Assembly (NCBI GenBank): GCA_037903475.1 | Contig: JBAJFG010000617.1 | Coordinates: 124,001-188,000, forward strand | Source: Ancylostoma caninum | Taxonomy: Eukaryota; Nematoda; Chromadorea; Rhabditida; Ancylostomatidae | Direction of reading: 5' to 3' | DNA: 64,000 bases | Shown: positions 12,582 through 23,244 of the stretch, piece after piece | Numbering within the stretch: the first letter of the stretch is position 1 | Layout of the letters: each line of letters begins with the position of its first letter | Position numbers and translations under genes: made by a program | Notes under the pieces: model-generated | What the model was told of the DNA's origin: nothing | Databases searched by the model: none | What the model saw: only the letters and a program-made list of their open reading frames with translations

Positions 12582-13050
12582 GGATTCTCTGTCAGTAGTG
12601 AGTGGAACTACCAAGATTTATATATCATTCTGCTCAGAATTTCACTGTGAATTCAGCTGACGACAAGAAGATATCGTGGTTTTTACGTTTTAGGAGATTT
12701 CTCACTTATTCTTATCTGTATTTTTGTCGCTCCACTACCACCTAGGTAACGTCGCATTGTTATTCCGTCTGACAACTGCGCAACACTTACTTGTTTGAGC
12801 TGAAGATGATATTCCGGGCCAAAGCTCAGATTTCGGGCAATTTAATGCCTATATTCTCAACAGTTTTTCTCAACCCGTGTTGGCCGACGACTCGTGATCT
12901 TCATGTTTCCTGACGCAGTTTTGTGCATAGAATTTAATCCACAACTGTGCGTTCCATGTATTTCTAGCTTCCTGAACAAAATGTACGACTTTCTGCACCC
13001 TTTTGTGATCCGGGGCTGCGCTCCGGATCCAACTCATCTTCATTGTCTTA

Positions 13051-13110
13051 GGTGAAGGTTCCCCCCAACGGCGCTACCGTAAATGATGGTGGGTTGAGAC
13101 GCGTTTTGGG
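13051..13110 (+). repeat. Repeat family also present at 35577-35640
   Basis: The block contains GTGAAGGTTCCC, then ATGATGGTGGGTTGAGA. A diverged copy in the same orientation at 35577-35640 has GTGAAGGTTCCC, then AATGATGGGCTGAGA. The family is not coding and I cannot name it. Confidence 0.55.
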
Positions 13111-13182
13111 TTATCGTACCTATGCTCGCAGACAGTCCAGGCAGTAACACCGCCGTGGGCTCGCAACAAAAATATTGCTCAT

Positions 13183-13587
13183 CTAGGAGCAAACATCTTG
13201 CGTTTTGCGTATTCTACACAAGCAAATCCAACTCCAGTCTTTAGACCTGCGCCGAAGACCTTCCGCAGCACATCCAGTTGGCATGCGCCGTACTATTTTC
13301 CTCAACTCAACATAGAATAATTCAACGGCAGCACGTGTGGGAAATCCCGGCCCACTGCAGCACGTTCGGGGCATGAGCAACACATTCTGCTCAAGCAGAA
13401 CGTCGATATCTGCTCGCCCAACACAAAAAGGTTTGCTTGTAATCGGCACAATGCACATCAGATGTAGCTTGTTACCTCTATGATGTATGGAGAAATAGTT
13501 CGACTTCCGCGAACGGTTTTCAGAACCAATTTTTACAATCTCTCTTTCTCTAAAAACGCCACAAAATCGGCAGTTAGTTGCCAGCAA
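13183..13587 (-). pseudogene. Possible LINE endonuclease fragment
   Basis: A 134-codon minus-strand frame contains FPTRAAVELFYVELRKIVRR, which resembles the helix before the DFNA motif in endonucleases of nematode LINEs (pattern EAFYxxLxxxV). The DFNA motif itself and the upstream catalytic residues are not seen. It could be chance; the frame is otherwise unremarkable. Confidence 0.25.
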
Positions 13588-13879
13588 AATGCTCGCGCGC
13601 TCTTACACACGTGCTTCATATTTTGTAGTTTTCTGTTAAGAGATTGTTTTGGCTTTACAGGCTTTGGGGATGTGATATGTGTCTTGTGTCTTATGACCCT
13701 TCATCTTGTCACTGAAGCAGGATCGCACGCAAATGCCGACAAAAAGGGGACGGTACGTTCCCTCATTGATAGCCCGCATACACCTGCAGAGGCGCAGATG
13801 ACAGTCTTGAAGGACACAGGTGGTCTTGTGGCGTGCTTGCGGGCACGCCACAGGTCTTGTCGTCTACATTCCTAAATCG

Positions 13880-14730
13880 GCGTCCACTTTGGTGCAATAG
13901 TATCAGTTTTTGTATCAGTTCCCATTTTATTCCCTGGACGGTGTTCGTTTTTTCGTGTAGAACTATTTCTATGAGCTATATAGTACTTTTCTAGAATATC
14001 GATGGTTTCCGCATGCTTTTTTGCCGCTCGGTTGAGCCCCTGTTGTATTAAATCGATTACGCGATTGATGCTACGACGTTATCTACATGTAGATTATTTC
14101 TTATTCTTCATTTCATACATACTCTTATGTTGCTGTGTTTTTTAATGTTAATATTTTTTAAATTTTGTTGTGCTTCGAATTGAAATATAGATGAATACTT
14201 GCACCTGCATGAACGTTAACTTCGTTACATGTTACGTTACGTTATGTTTTAACTGTTATGGTACTAACACAAAGTATATCGGATTCTTTATCCAATTTCA
14301 AAGTTTGAGAAACAATTTGAAAGAGCACAAAGTCAGGAGTGGCAATTAAAAGAAAGCACAAATTTAAGGGTGAAAATTGAAATTGATCACAAACTTAAGA
14401 GTAGAAATGTAAGAATGAAAATTGAAATTGATTACAAACTTATACTTGAAAGGACGAATCGAAACAAAATCGTGTGAAAAATGGTGTGAGATTAAAATAC
14501 AATTGGAAATGGAATTCTTATATAATATCTATTTTCATATAAATCTATCATAAACTATATCAAAACCTATATCATGCAAAAACTTGGACTCAAGCGAATC
14601 AGACAGCACTTTCGGCAGCAAATCTGACCATGAAAGGGAGGTTTGAAGAAGCGCACGGAATTAGAGGACAACGTGTACCTCATCTTGTTGCGATCCGTTC
14701 CCTACGTTCACGATCCTTCCTGCGATGATG
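13880..14730. other. AT-rich interval, no gene seen
   Basis: Very AT-rich, with a repeated AAATTGAAATTGAT-type phrase at 14377-14440. No open frame of note. It borders the MULE 3' side and may include its unrecognised end. Confidence 0.5.
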
Positions 14731-15305
14731 CTTGGTGTGGGAAGGATTCTGCAAAGTATTACAATATAATGTTGTCATCTTCTTGGATTGTTCATTGAAA
14801 ATTGGTTACCCGCTCCAATGTTATCAGAGCCGATTGAGCTTCTCCGTTGAGATCTCGGAGGATGAGGATCAGCTTCGTCAACGTAGGGTGGTCACCTTCG
14901 ATGAGTGTGTTCACCTGACTGAAAACTTAAAATCGCATTCGTGTTTGCGGGTTGATGTCTCGAGAGTAGCAGGGGCAGCAGTCAGGGCTTCAACCTCCTG
15001 GTGAAGCCGGCGAGGAAGGTATACCAAACCTTTGATGGTAAACCACCACTCCTCCACTTCAAGGGACTTCGCTACGTCAACTGCACCCTTGATAAAGCGC
15101 CGCAGTTCGAGCTTGTCGCACCTCCTGTTCCATGCCTGCGCCAGGTGGACGGCGCAGCCTTGTACGGTGGCATTGGGGAACACCTGAAACAAGAGTGAAA
15201 CTATTAGATGTTCAACAAACTGTTAGCTAACATCGTATCCGCTTTACTGCGTTTATGGCAGCTTCTTCATAGTCCAACACTACACGAAGTCGGGGAGGTA
15301 CCGCT

Positions 15306-15369
15306 GCGCCGAGTTCGTCCCTCATATGTCCGAAGATGCGCCGAGTTCGTCACTCATATGTCCGAAGAT
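15306..15369. repeat. 32-bp tandem duplication inside the MULE exon
   Basis: Positions 15306-15337 and 15338-15369 are identical but for one base. Because 32 is not a multiple of three the duplication shifts the frame. Exon 15248-15381 is 134 bases long, and 134 minus 32 is 102, exactly 34 codons. Confidence 0.9.
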
Positions 15370-16011
15370 GATGATGTACACCTGAACATATTTCTTCAAG
15401 TAGCTCTTGATCGGAGTACTTTTCTGTTATCGTACCTGCTCTGTCTTCTTGGAAGAGAGTGCATAGAGCAGGGGCACCTCGACACCGCTGCTGCACACCC
15501 CATGGACCGTGCACAGCTGACCTTTGCGTTTAAGCTGACGGGGTTGGAATGAGTGAACCTCGTCCGCGACCAGCGCATGCAATCCCAGCTGAGCCGCCAT
15601 CTAAAATGACTCAATACGATTACGACGTATATAATAAGAATGAGTGAATATCGGTTACCTAAACGGTGTTCCTGTTGTAATACCCCTGCAACGTCGGTTC
15701 GAGTCGATGCACGAACGGCGAACCATCAGAAAGCTCTAGCAAATGGTTCGGTATCTTTTCCATGCTGGTGGGAGCTTCAGGGCTTTCGTGGACTTTTACG
15801 GCCCTGAACAAGGTTAGGATGAGCGAATTTACTTGATGTGTGTAGTGGTAACCATTGCAGTCTAACCTCCGAATAGAGTCCCTCCTTGATGATGGCCCTT
15901 TCCTATAGTATTGGGCTATCATATCCTTACGTATTTGTGCTTTTGCAAGCATTCATAAAATGAATCAACGATTCAACGATAACTTCAAGACCTCAACAAA
16001 TGATCCATTAA

Positions 16012-16726
16012 AGGCAGCACTCACGGAAATGTTCATATCTGAGGTTTTGTTCGTTTCTGAGCTTAGCAATAGTTCTAACAATTTGGCGAAGAAAGTAGCG
16101 CGGAAAACTCAACTGTTTCTGAAATGTAATTAGTGAAATGTCCAAGATCCTGGATCAGCAGGATGAGCGTGGGGTCGTACGATCGAACTGTGGCGGCAAC
16201 GGATCGTTGCTGCCAGCTGGTTTTATGGTTAGCAGATTTTCCCTTGTTATTGTAAAGCTATTTCTTGGTCCTCGATTTTCTTTTTTGCAATATTTAGCAT
16301 GATAAGTTTTTTTACCTGTTACCTCACAAGAAATGTGCTGGTTTAGTTAGTTGTATGGTTGATCTTCGCCAGTGTCGCGTTTCCAAATTTTTTCTCTGCT
16401 CTTTGTTTTAGAATTCATTGGTGATTCTTCTACATCTTGACCGGTCCTACTATCTCTTCCAAAAATTGTTTTCCTCGTAAACTTTTTTAGAAACGCCGCA
16501 AAACAGCTGACAAAAAAGGCAGCGGTATTGACTTTTTTGGATCGGTCCACAACGAGCAGATCGCGCAACTCGGCCCAATCTGCTCAAAATCGATGAACTG
16601 AGGGTTCCAGAGAACAGGGATTTTGATGGTTTTCACTGTTTCCGGCATTATAACAGTGTTAAGCGCACCCGATTACTCCGAGTTGTACCGAAATCACGAG
16701 GTCAAAAATTTCCGTGGGTGCTGCCT
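16012..16726. mobile_element. Non-autonomous element with TTAA target duplication (MITE, copy A)
   Basis: TTAA at 16008-16011 is followed by AGGCAGCACTCACGG, and the inverse CCGTGGGTGCTGCCT ends at 16726 and is followed by TTAA at 16727-16730. Length is 715 bp with no transposase recognised. It interrupts the MULE frame right after AAECQ, so it inserted after the MULE. TTAA duplication is typical of the piggyBac superfamily, but the termini do not start with the usual CCY, so the superfamily is left open. Related termini occur at 38716-39084 and 40853-40945. Confidence 0.75.
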
Positions 16727-16986
16727 TTAACTGACATTCAGCTGCCTTCTGCTTTGTAAAGTTCGCTTGAGCATGCCACAATGGCTTACTCTTCTTGCCG
16801 GCAAACGTGGGGTCTTCCTTTACATCGCGGTAGAACTAAAATGAATCGATGTAACAAGGATAATGTTTAACACACCTAAATAAAATACATCATATTACCC
16901 CATATACTGCCCTTTTCACCACGTTTTTGGCAGTCCTTATGGGCGCGCGCTCCAGATGGTGGTATATACAATATGGATCCGAGGCA

Positions 16987-17341
16987 AAGTCGTTGCCGAC
17001 TACCTGTATCCGTGGTTTTGATGTGAAGCTCATATAACTTTGTAGTAGATAAATTCTCTTACCCTCATCTCCGTCCATTTCCCAGCGATCTTATACATAT
17101 TGTTGGCACTGGTACAGATTGTGGTACTTCGAATGACATTTGAACGTAAAACTGTACGAAGTATGTGAAGTCGTTGCCGACTACCTGTATCCATGGTATT
17201 GATGTGAAGCTCATATAACTTTGTAGTAGATAAATTCTCTTACCCTTATCTCTGTCCATTTTCCAGCGATCTTATATTGTTGGCACTGGTACAGACTGTG
17301 GTACTTCGAATGACATTTGAACGTAAAACTGTACGAAGTAT
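16987..17341. repeat. 181-bp tandem duplication across a MULE intron
   Basis: 16987-17167 and 17168-17341 are near-identical, the second lacking about seven bases. Each copy includes the end of one MULE exon, its 59-bp intron (17004-17062 and 17185-17243) and the start of the next exon. Confidence 0.9.
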
Positions 17342-17414
17342 CTATACCAGGCACTTTATAGGACAGGGTCGAGTGCACCCCTTGCATACTGAAGGCTGGT
17401 TCTCCCACGAACAT

Positions 17415-18179
17415 ATCTCCTTCAAAGTAGGAACATGATCAATGCTCACATAATGGAAAAAAATGGAGAAGCTGAAAATCTTACCTTGGTTGCCAGCAAG
17501 AATATCAACTATATTAGAGGCAGGGTGAGTAAGGCAGTGGACAACTCATTTGACCTCCCCTTAGGACTTAGCAATGAGGACAGTGCTAGGTCTACACATA
17601 GCCTATGGCATTACAGAAGGGCTTATCACACCCTGGCCTGTCACTGCCCCAGACTAGTGTGGTAATAAGCGTCCCGGTATGTGTATGTATGCAGCTTAAT
17701 GAAATCAAAGAAGGTAGAATGGAATGAAGAGAATAAGCGGTTGTGTTCTAGCAACTCACAAAGAGTTCACTGTACCAAGATTCCGTGACAATCTTTGTAC
17801 AAGAATGCCAGGTCAACAACCTAAGATGGTTCTACAAATAAGGAAGCAGAAACAATAAATACTCACGGATAATCAGAATCATACAATGGACCGAATAAAA
17901 ATCGAATAATTCGGTCATTTCAGTTATCAATTCAGGAAACAATTCAAATATCCAGATGTTCGAGTATGAGGAAGCCCTGAAGCTCTTCTTCTAGCTCATA
18001 CATCACTCAATTGTTCTCCGGAGGTGAAGCATTCGATTTTTTCATCTATACGATATCGAATATTTTTGTTTCCCAATATCGAATACTTCGAATGAATTAT
18101 AAATTCAGATGTTCGAACATTGGAGGCCAATACAATATTTTACGGAAGAGAAGAACGGCTTCAGAGTTTTCTCAACCTC
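17415..18179. other. No gene seen
   Basis: A plus-strand frame at 17435-17665 has no recognisable domain. TTCGAA/ATATCGAA words recur at 17950-18115. The MULE 5' end probably lies here but no terminal repeat was found. Confidence 0.4.
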
Positions 18180-18243
18180 GGATACCAAGGTGAGGATTAG
18201 TAGTGCGAATTGGATACCAAGGTGAGCATTAGTAATGCGAAAA
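18180..18243. repeat. 32-bp tandem duplication
   Basis: GGATACCAAGGTGAGGATTA and the following 12 bases (18180-18211) repeat at 18212-18243 with a few substitutions. Confidence 0.85.
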
Positions 18244-18533
18244 AAAACCAACAGCTTCCTGTCCTAGAATTAAGTTGAAACTCGAAAGGCCATTAAAAAT
18301 GCCCAACCAACATGTGCGAATTATGAAAGAGACGTGTTGCTTGAAATGATCTGTCATTAGCGATCTTCTCAGCTCAAGAAAGTCATCTTTGGTCTCGATG
18401 ACACCAACCACTTCGACTGGAGAGATTTCTTTCACGAAGACATAGGAATTTCTTCAAAGGGACTGTATGGTCTAGATGAACATCATACTTCTCGAAGGTA
18501 TTAAGCTATCTAACTCACAAGGGAATCATACTC

Positions 18534-18570
18534 CCTCTTCTTCTTCTTCTTCTTCTTCTTCTTCTTCTTC
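18534..18570. repeat. (CTT)n microsatellite
   Basis: About twelve CTT units. The GC-richer sequence after it (18571-18720) looks like a dispersed repeat but is not identified. Confidence 0.95.
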
Positions 18571-19121
18571 AGCGTTTGTCCCGTTTAGTAGCGGGGTCCG
18601 CTTTAGAGGTCTGTTGACGCCATTTACCCCTATCGCGCGCTTGGTCCGGGTGGATTCCAGCTAACTTAAGATCGGCGTGGAGTGTATCAAGCCAGGCCAG
18701 TGTGCCAAGGAAATCATACTCCCTGTCTGTGAGCTTTCCCAATAATGCATGTACAGTTCAATGCAGGTGGTGACTCCGAAGTCGAATCCGTGCCGCACTA
18801 TATTCCTGCGTGGTCCTGAGTGGAAAGTTATGGAGGTTTTGCAATGTGGTGGTTGCTGATCCTCGCATGCGGATCTCGAATGCCACGGGGAAGCCTTGGT
18901 CCATGGGGTTGTGGTAAGCCTTTTCGTTCACAAGCACATGGGCCCGTAATAAGGTGTCCATTGCGATCATCCTTCGCGTTAAAGAGGAGTATGGTGATCA
19001 TCGCCACGATGAATTGAACGGGCCGTACATGAAAAGTGATCAAATGCACGTGTTTCACTTACTTCCACACCACTTATGGGGCTGTTTTCGCGTGTGAGAC
19101 AGTTGTGAACCATTGCGGCTA

Positions 19122-19202
19122 ACAAGCTAGAACGAGTACGACTTGTCAGAAGCACCAGAAGCCCCTCTGGGCTTCTGACAAGTCCTACACGTTCGAGCTT
19201 GT
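19122..19202. ncRNA. MicroRNA-precursor-like hairpin (candidate)
   Basis: An 81-base fold-back: 19122-19159 pairs with 19166-19202 around loop AGCCCC. Three isolated mismatches and one bulged A interrupt about 34 pairs. Arms of 37-38 nt, spaced mismatches and a small loop match animal pre-miRNAs; candidate arms centre on CGACTTGTCAGAAGC and GCTTCTGACAAGTCC. No seed identity to a known miRNA is claimed. The alternative is a small inverted transposon or palindromic relic, which fits the other inverted repeats just downstream. Confidence 0.35.
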
Positions 19203-19274
19203 TCTCTGCTGTGGGGCGAAAATCAACATGCCTGAGTCCGTAGGCTCAGATGCATTCTGTAGAATTCGTGCACC

Positions 19275-19508
19275 TGATCATACAGTCTTTGTTGAAAAGA
19301 TAGACGGATTGCGTGTGCGGTTTCATAGCTTTGCGGCTGTAGAATCGCGGCGGGACATACTGGACCCTCTCACTTGGAGCATGCTCTCTCCGCATCCGTC
19401 GTACAGGTCCCAACGCGTTTCTGCAGTCACGGAATCCGTCTATCTTTTGGACAAGGACTGTACATGCCTTCACACTATCACCATTCACCATACTCCAAGT
19501 GAGATGCT
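19275..19508. repeat. Compound inverted repeats
   Basis: An arm around 19275-19312 (AAAAGATAGACGGATT core) recurs inverted around 19437-19470. A second pair, CTCACTTGGAGCAT near 19370, recurs inverted near 19492-19508. The open frames on both strands here are by-products of this symmetry and not evidence of a gene. Confidence 0.75.
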
Positions 19509-19874
19509 CCGAGAACTTCACTCAGCGACTCTTCGCCCCGCACACTATCTAGTCGCCGAACAATGGCGATCATCGCCCTTCAGGGCGATGAGATCAGCGT
19601 CCCACACATACTTTCTCGCAATACCGCCACGGATGGCGACGATCTTACACTCCTCAGTGTTGGAAGGTCGTCGCGCGTGCAATCATCGCCCCAAATATGG
19701 CGACTAATTGTGCAGGCAACTGATCTCACCGCCATGACACTCTACTGCGGGCCATGGCTAGTGGTTCGGATCTTGCTGCAGCACATGTCCTTGCATTCTC
19801 GGTTCAGAACTCGTCCCCTTCCAGAATGCTATTTTGAGGCAGTTATGCCATATTTCCCACTCGGATACTGACAA

Positions 19875-21349
19875 TACAAGGGTTCAGCGTGATTCCAAAA
19901 GTTCTCCGTAGTCACATCTCCCAAGACAGCACACATTTGGCAAACACAATGAGGCCACTGCGCAAAAGGTTGGACGAGCACAGAAGAGAGCTTTTACAAC
20001 CGGCTTTCCACCCAAAGAAGTTTTTCGCGACACCGGACCCTCAGACAGACGACTCAGCAACCACCAGTGTTCACTGTACGAGTGTTGCACCGTCATCTAA
20101 TTAAAACTTTCGAGAGAAAGATAATCAGAAGGCACGAGCTAGAGATGAACAATAGGGATGAGTTGGAGATATTGAGCTTGATTACATGATTAGATCTCTT
20201 TTCCCTTCTAAAGCGCTCTGGCTCACTATCACTCACTCTATCGGTGCGACCAAAAAAGGGGTGAGGTCCTCCTCTGTCTCACGCTCTTCTCTTCCGTTCT
20301 AAGTGAGATTCCATCCTATAGGTCTACAGTGCTGTGTTAGCAGCTAGAGTCATCACCAACGGTATTGTTGCTAATTAGAGTGTTCGTCTCTTTATCTGAT
20401 AATTTTGCAATCGTTCTGAATGTTAAGGTCTGATGAAGGCATTACATATGTTGAAAGCTAACAAGAATAATGCTATCGGGAAATAGTCTCAATAACTCAG
20501 AAAAGTGGAATAAAATACCTCTGCCAAATCACATCAGTCGACTTCACTTCTGAAGATTCGAGATTAATTTTCGATGGCAGTTGTAGATTGGCCGAAAAAT
20601 GGCGTTTTTTTTTTGTTAATTCGCTCAAGGTCACGTTTAAGCTGACTTAAGATCGATGAACATCAATCTTCGAAACCCGACATAGATTTCGCAACGACGT
20701 ATAGCTTCTTCATCCGTATTACATCCGCGCTATCCCATAAGCGCTCAAAATTAACTTTTCTTGGGATGAAAAGTTTGTCATGCAAGTTTCCTAGAGTCCA
20801 ATTTCTCAGTTTAAGCTGACTTAAGCGAGCGACTAACAACTAGAGCGCTAACACCATCAAAGTAATGGTGTTTCGAAAATCTACCCTTCTACGTTAATCC
20901 ATCCAAATTAAATTCCAAGAATTAGCTGCTTGGCCAATTGTTTTTGTCTCTTTTTCTGTAGTTCTGTGATGCTCTGCGCCCACTTTATAAGGCAGCACTA
21001 GTTGATTGGCTTGGAGTGCCACGCCTAGTACGGTAATCACTTCCATAACTCACCAAGCATTTGCCTCGTTTAGAACATAACCCTTTCAAAAAAGTGCAGC
21101 CGAGGAATACTCTCTGTACTCTCACACTGACGAAATCAGGAGAGATAGTTGGTCCATTGAATTGTTTTCTGAAAAATGTGCAGTACAAAAGTGTCAGTTC
21201 AGTTTTTGTCGCTGCTATGACAACTCCCCAATGTAAATTAAGAACATGAGATTCCGTTGATTTTTTCTGCTATTTCCACCTTTTGGGAATTCTAGCTCTT
21301 TCCTGAACTAAAATGCTTCTAGTACATACTTAGGATACTCAGGCGACCT
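19875..21349. other. No protein gene seen
   Basis: Contains a hammerhead-like core at 20430-20456 and the repeated word GTTTAAGCTGACTTAAG at 20635-20651 and 20809-20825. No open frame has a recognisable product. Confidence 0.5.
20430..20456 (+). ncRNA. Hammerhead-like core motif (weak candidate)
   Basis: CTGATGA (20430-20436) is followed by a possible stem GGCAT/ATGTT with loop TACAT and then GAAA (20453-20456), the order of a hammerhead catalytic core. Two of the five pairs are G-U, one extra A precedes the stem, and no cleavage site or stem I is evident. Confidence 0.2.
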
Positions 21350-23215
21350 GTTCCTGGGCACGGTGGTTCGCCTTGCGCGGGTCCCACCTTCTCTTCCACG
21401 TCGATCTCTGCCGCATCGATCGGTCTTGAGCCCTGATCGACCAGTAGACCTTAACTGAACCGGAAGCATCCTTGTTGTTTCATTAAGCCAACGAATCCTG
21501 CTACCTTACATGAGGCCGACCGCGCGGTCGTTTTCTCTCACAGGATACCATCGCGGAACCGCTGAACTTCATCGACCATCCGTGCATCTTGTAAGATGTC
21601 CTGCGTGCTGATGTTCGGACTCGTTGGCGTGAAGTACAGCATCAGGGACCATAGACATTGCTGTAACATCTGAGTTATGCAGATGACGCTCTAGCTGTTG
21701 ACGCAAAGACATCCCAAGCCGGCGGCATTCAAGTGAGGCCTGAGTTGAACGAAGCAGGGTTTCGGCGATTTTTGTCAACGCCCATGTTTCGCTCGTGTAA
21801 CACAGGGTTGACAGCATGACTGACTTGAAGAGATCTGTGCGGAGCTTCTGGTCCCTGGTATTTTCAAGTACGCTTTCAATCGAATTATATTCATTGTCGT
21901 GTTTATGGCTAGGCCTGCTTCTCTTCATTCCTCATCCTGCACTGGAAGGATTTTCTTAGGCATCGTCCGATGACTTAGTGATCAACATTATGTCATCTGC
22001 GAAGCGTAGATGGTCTGATCGCTTTTCGTTGATGAGGGCTCCGAAAGTGCTCTAGTCGCAATTGCGATCAAGATGAGAATAAATTCGCTGAAAGCTGGTC
22101 GCCTTGAGGAACTCCATTCTCCACAGCTAATTCAGTATCATTGAGAAACGGTCGAAACACCGGGATGCACTCCAAGTAGCACTCATTCAACGCCTTCATA
22201 CATCGCATGCCAACACCTTGCTCTTCTTGCGCTTTCCCAGGGGTGGTGTCAAACCTACGAAAACTGGCAGCTCCCAGCTTACGGTGAACTGCAGGAGAGT
22301 AATGTAAGCTTCATTGGGACGAACATGGTTCTCCAAGTATGATGCTTAAATACTATGACGAAACGGGGACCATACTTGCAGGTAAACTCAGAGTTCGAAA
22401 TCGAACTATAAGCTCACCGTCACGCTGAGCTTGCTGCCAGTATGAAACGACGAGGACACGGGAAGCGCCCACAGTTCGAGTTCATCACTGTAGCTAGTCG
22501 AGCGTGCACTGGCTCCTTTTCAGTGAAGACGCACTTCCGCGTACACCCAGCTGATCGATGTTCCCACCATTACCTTTCGCTGGATATTATCGATGTCTTC
22601 GATTTTCTTGCGGCTGATTTTGACAGGTGAGCACCACATCCTCCCAGATTAAATTCCACTTATTTTGTGGGCACGCAATTACAGTTGTGAGCTTAACGCA
22701 TCAATGTTAGGTTAAACGGAAGAGGTTCACTGGCCGCTTGAGGTATAATGATCACATGAGGTTCCGTTAGCACTCGAATCCATGGCTCAGAGGTATGTCA
22801 GCATACTACGGGGACAACGAGTACCCCTGTGAAGGTTCAAAACCTCCAAGGGTTTGAAGGTTTTGGAAGAGCCTCATCATTCGAAGATAGCTCCTAGCTA
22901 GTTCATGGTTGCAAACCAGAGCTGACAGTTCACCGCGACTTTCTCCTCATCGTTTCGTCGACGTTCCAGTAGGTTTTCAACCACTCCAGATCTTGGCCGG
23001 TTCCACTGAATCGAATGCCTTGTAGCCGACAAATGTTAGAATGAGCGGTTCTTGGTATTTTCGGGCGGCTTCGATCAATCGACAGCACTTGGTTATATGA
23101 TTCGGCGTGCTGAACTTGCGCCGGCATCCTGCTCGCTCTTCGGGCTGAGCTTCTTCCAGCGTTCTCCGAATCAGGATGCGACACCTGAAACAAAGAACTA
23201 AAAACTCTTGTAGTC
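21350..23215 (-). pseudogene. RTE-type LINE reverse transcriptase, decayed
   Basis: Read on the minus strand from high to low coordinates, several frames carry nematode RTE-like LINE motifs. At about 23010-23190 the frame holds RILIRRTLEEAQP, GCRRKFSTPNHI and VGYKAFDSVEPAKIW, the RT motif A region, with GGC (Gly) at 23025-23027 where the first catalytic Asp is expected. At 22098-22109 is PQGD and at 21992-22003 is FADD, the second catalytic motif, inside LRFADDIMLITKSS. At 21569-21928 a 119-codon frame gives KLRTDLFKSVMLSTLCYTSE and HAGHLTRCTDGR, and near 21510-21535 KRPRGRP, typical of the C-terminal region. Motif A and FADD are about 1 kb apart, where roughly 300 bases is usual, so unrelated sequence (about 22.3-22.9 kb) is inserted or two partial copies adjoin. 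Stops and frameshifts make it inactive. Confidence 0.8.
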
Positions 23216-23241
23216 TTGTGCTTATACAAGAGTTTTTAGTT
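23196..23241. repeat. Perfect 17-bp hairpin (12-nt loop)
   Basis: AACTAAAAACTCTTGTA at 23196-23212 is the exact reverse complement of 23225-23241, around loop GTCTTGTGCTTA. It lies at the upstream edge of the LINE remnant. Confidence 0.9.
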
Positions 23242-23244
23242 GAA

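Larger units (their letters stand above)
12075..12783. repeat. Dispersed word TTGCGCAGTTG, three direct and one inverted copy
   Basis: TTGCGCAGTTG occurs at 12075-12085, 12230-12240 and 12378-12388, spaced about 150 bases, and inverted at 12773-12783. The sequence between copies shows only patchy likeness, so this may be a very old satellite or the terminal words of decayed short elements. Confidence 0.6.
14804..17414 (-). pseudogene. Mutator-like (MULE) transposase gene, spliced, decayed
   Basis: Read on the minus strand, exons are separated by GT-AG introns of 54-64 bp. Exon 17244-17414 encodes a Cys/His segment (FKCHSKYHSLYQCQQYK) and ends WTEIR. Exon 16899-17003 reads VVGNDFASDPYCIYHH. 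Exon 16731-16835 is cut by the element at 16012-16726. Exon 15659-15952 reads MLAKAQIRKDMIAQYY to YYNRNTV and ends in a TAG at the junction. Exon 15436-15600 holds VADEVHSFQPRQL and VHGVCSSGVEVPLLYAL, the start of the MULE core. Exon 15248-15381 reads VYIIIFGHM to VVLDYEEAAINA. Exon 15183 onward reads VFPNATVQGCAVHLAQAW and EEWWFTIKGLVYLPRRL. A last piece at 14804-14890 reads HPTLTKLILILRDLNGEA. Family knowledge: MULE enzymes are cut-and-paste DDE transposases. Damage includes an internal stop, a 32-bp frameshifting duplication, a 181-bp duplication and the inserted element. Terminal repeats of the MULE were not identified. Confidence 0.8.

Noticed and set aside
19228..19707. A 159-codon plus frame opposite a 91-codon minus frame
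   Set aside because: Both arise from inverted repeats in the DNA; similar peptide words on the two strands reflect the palindrome.
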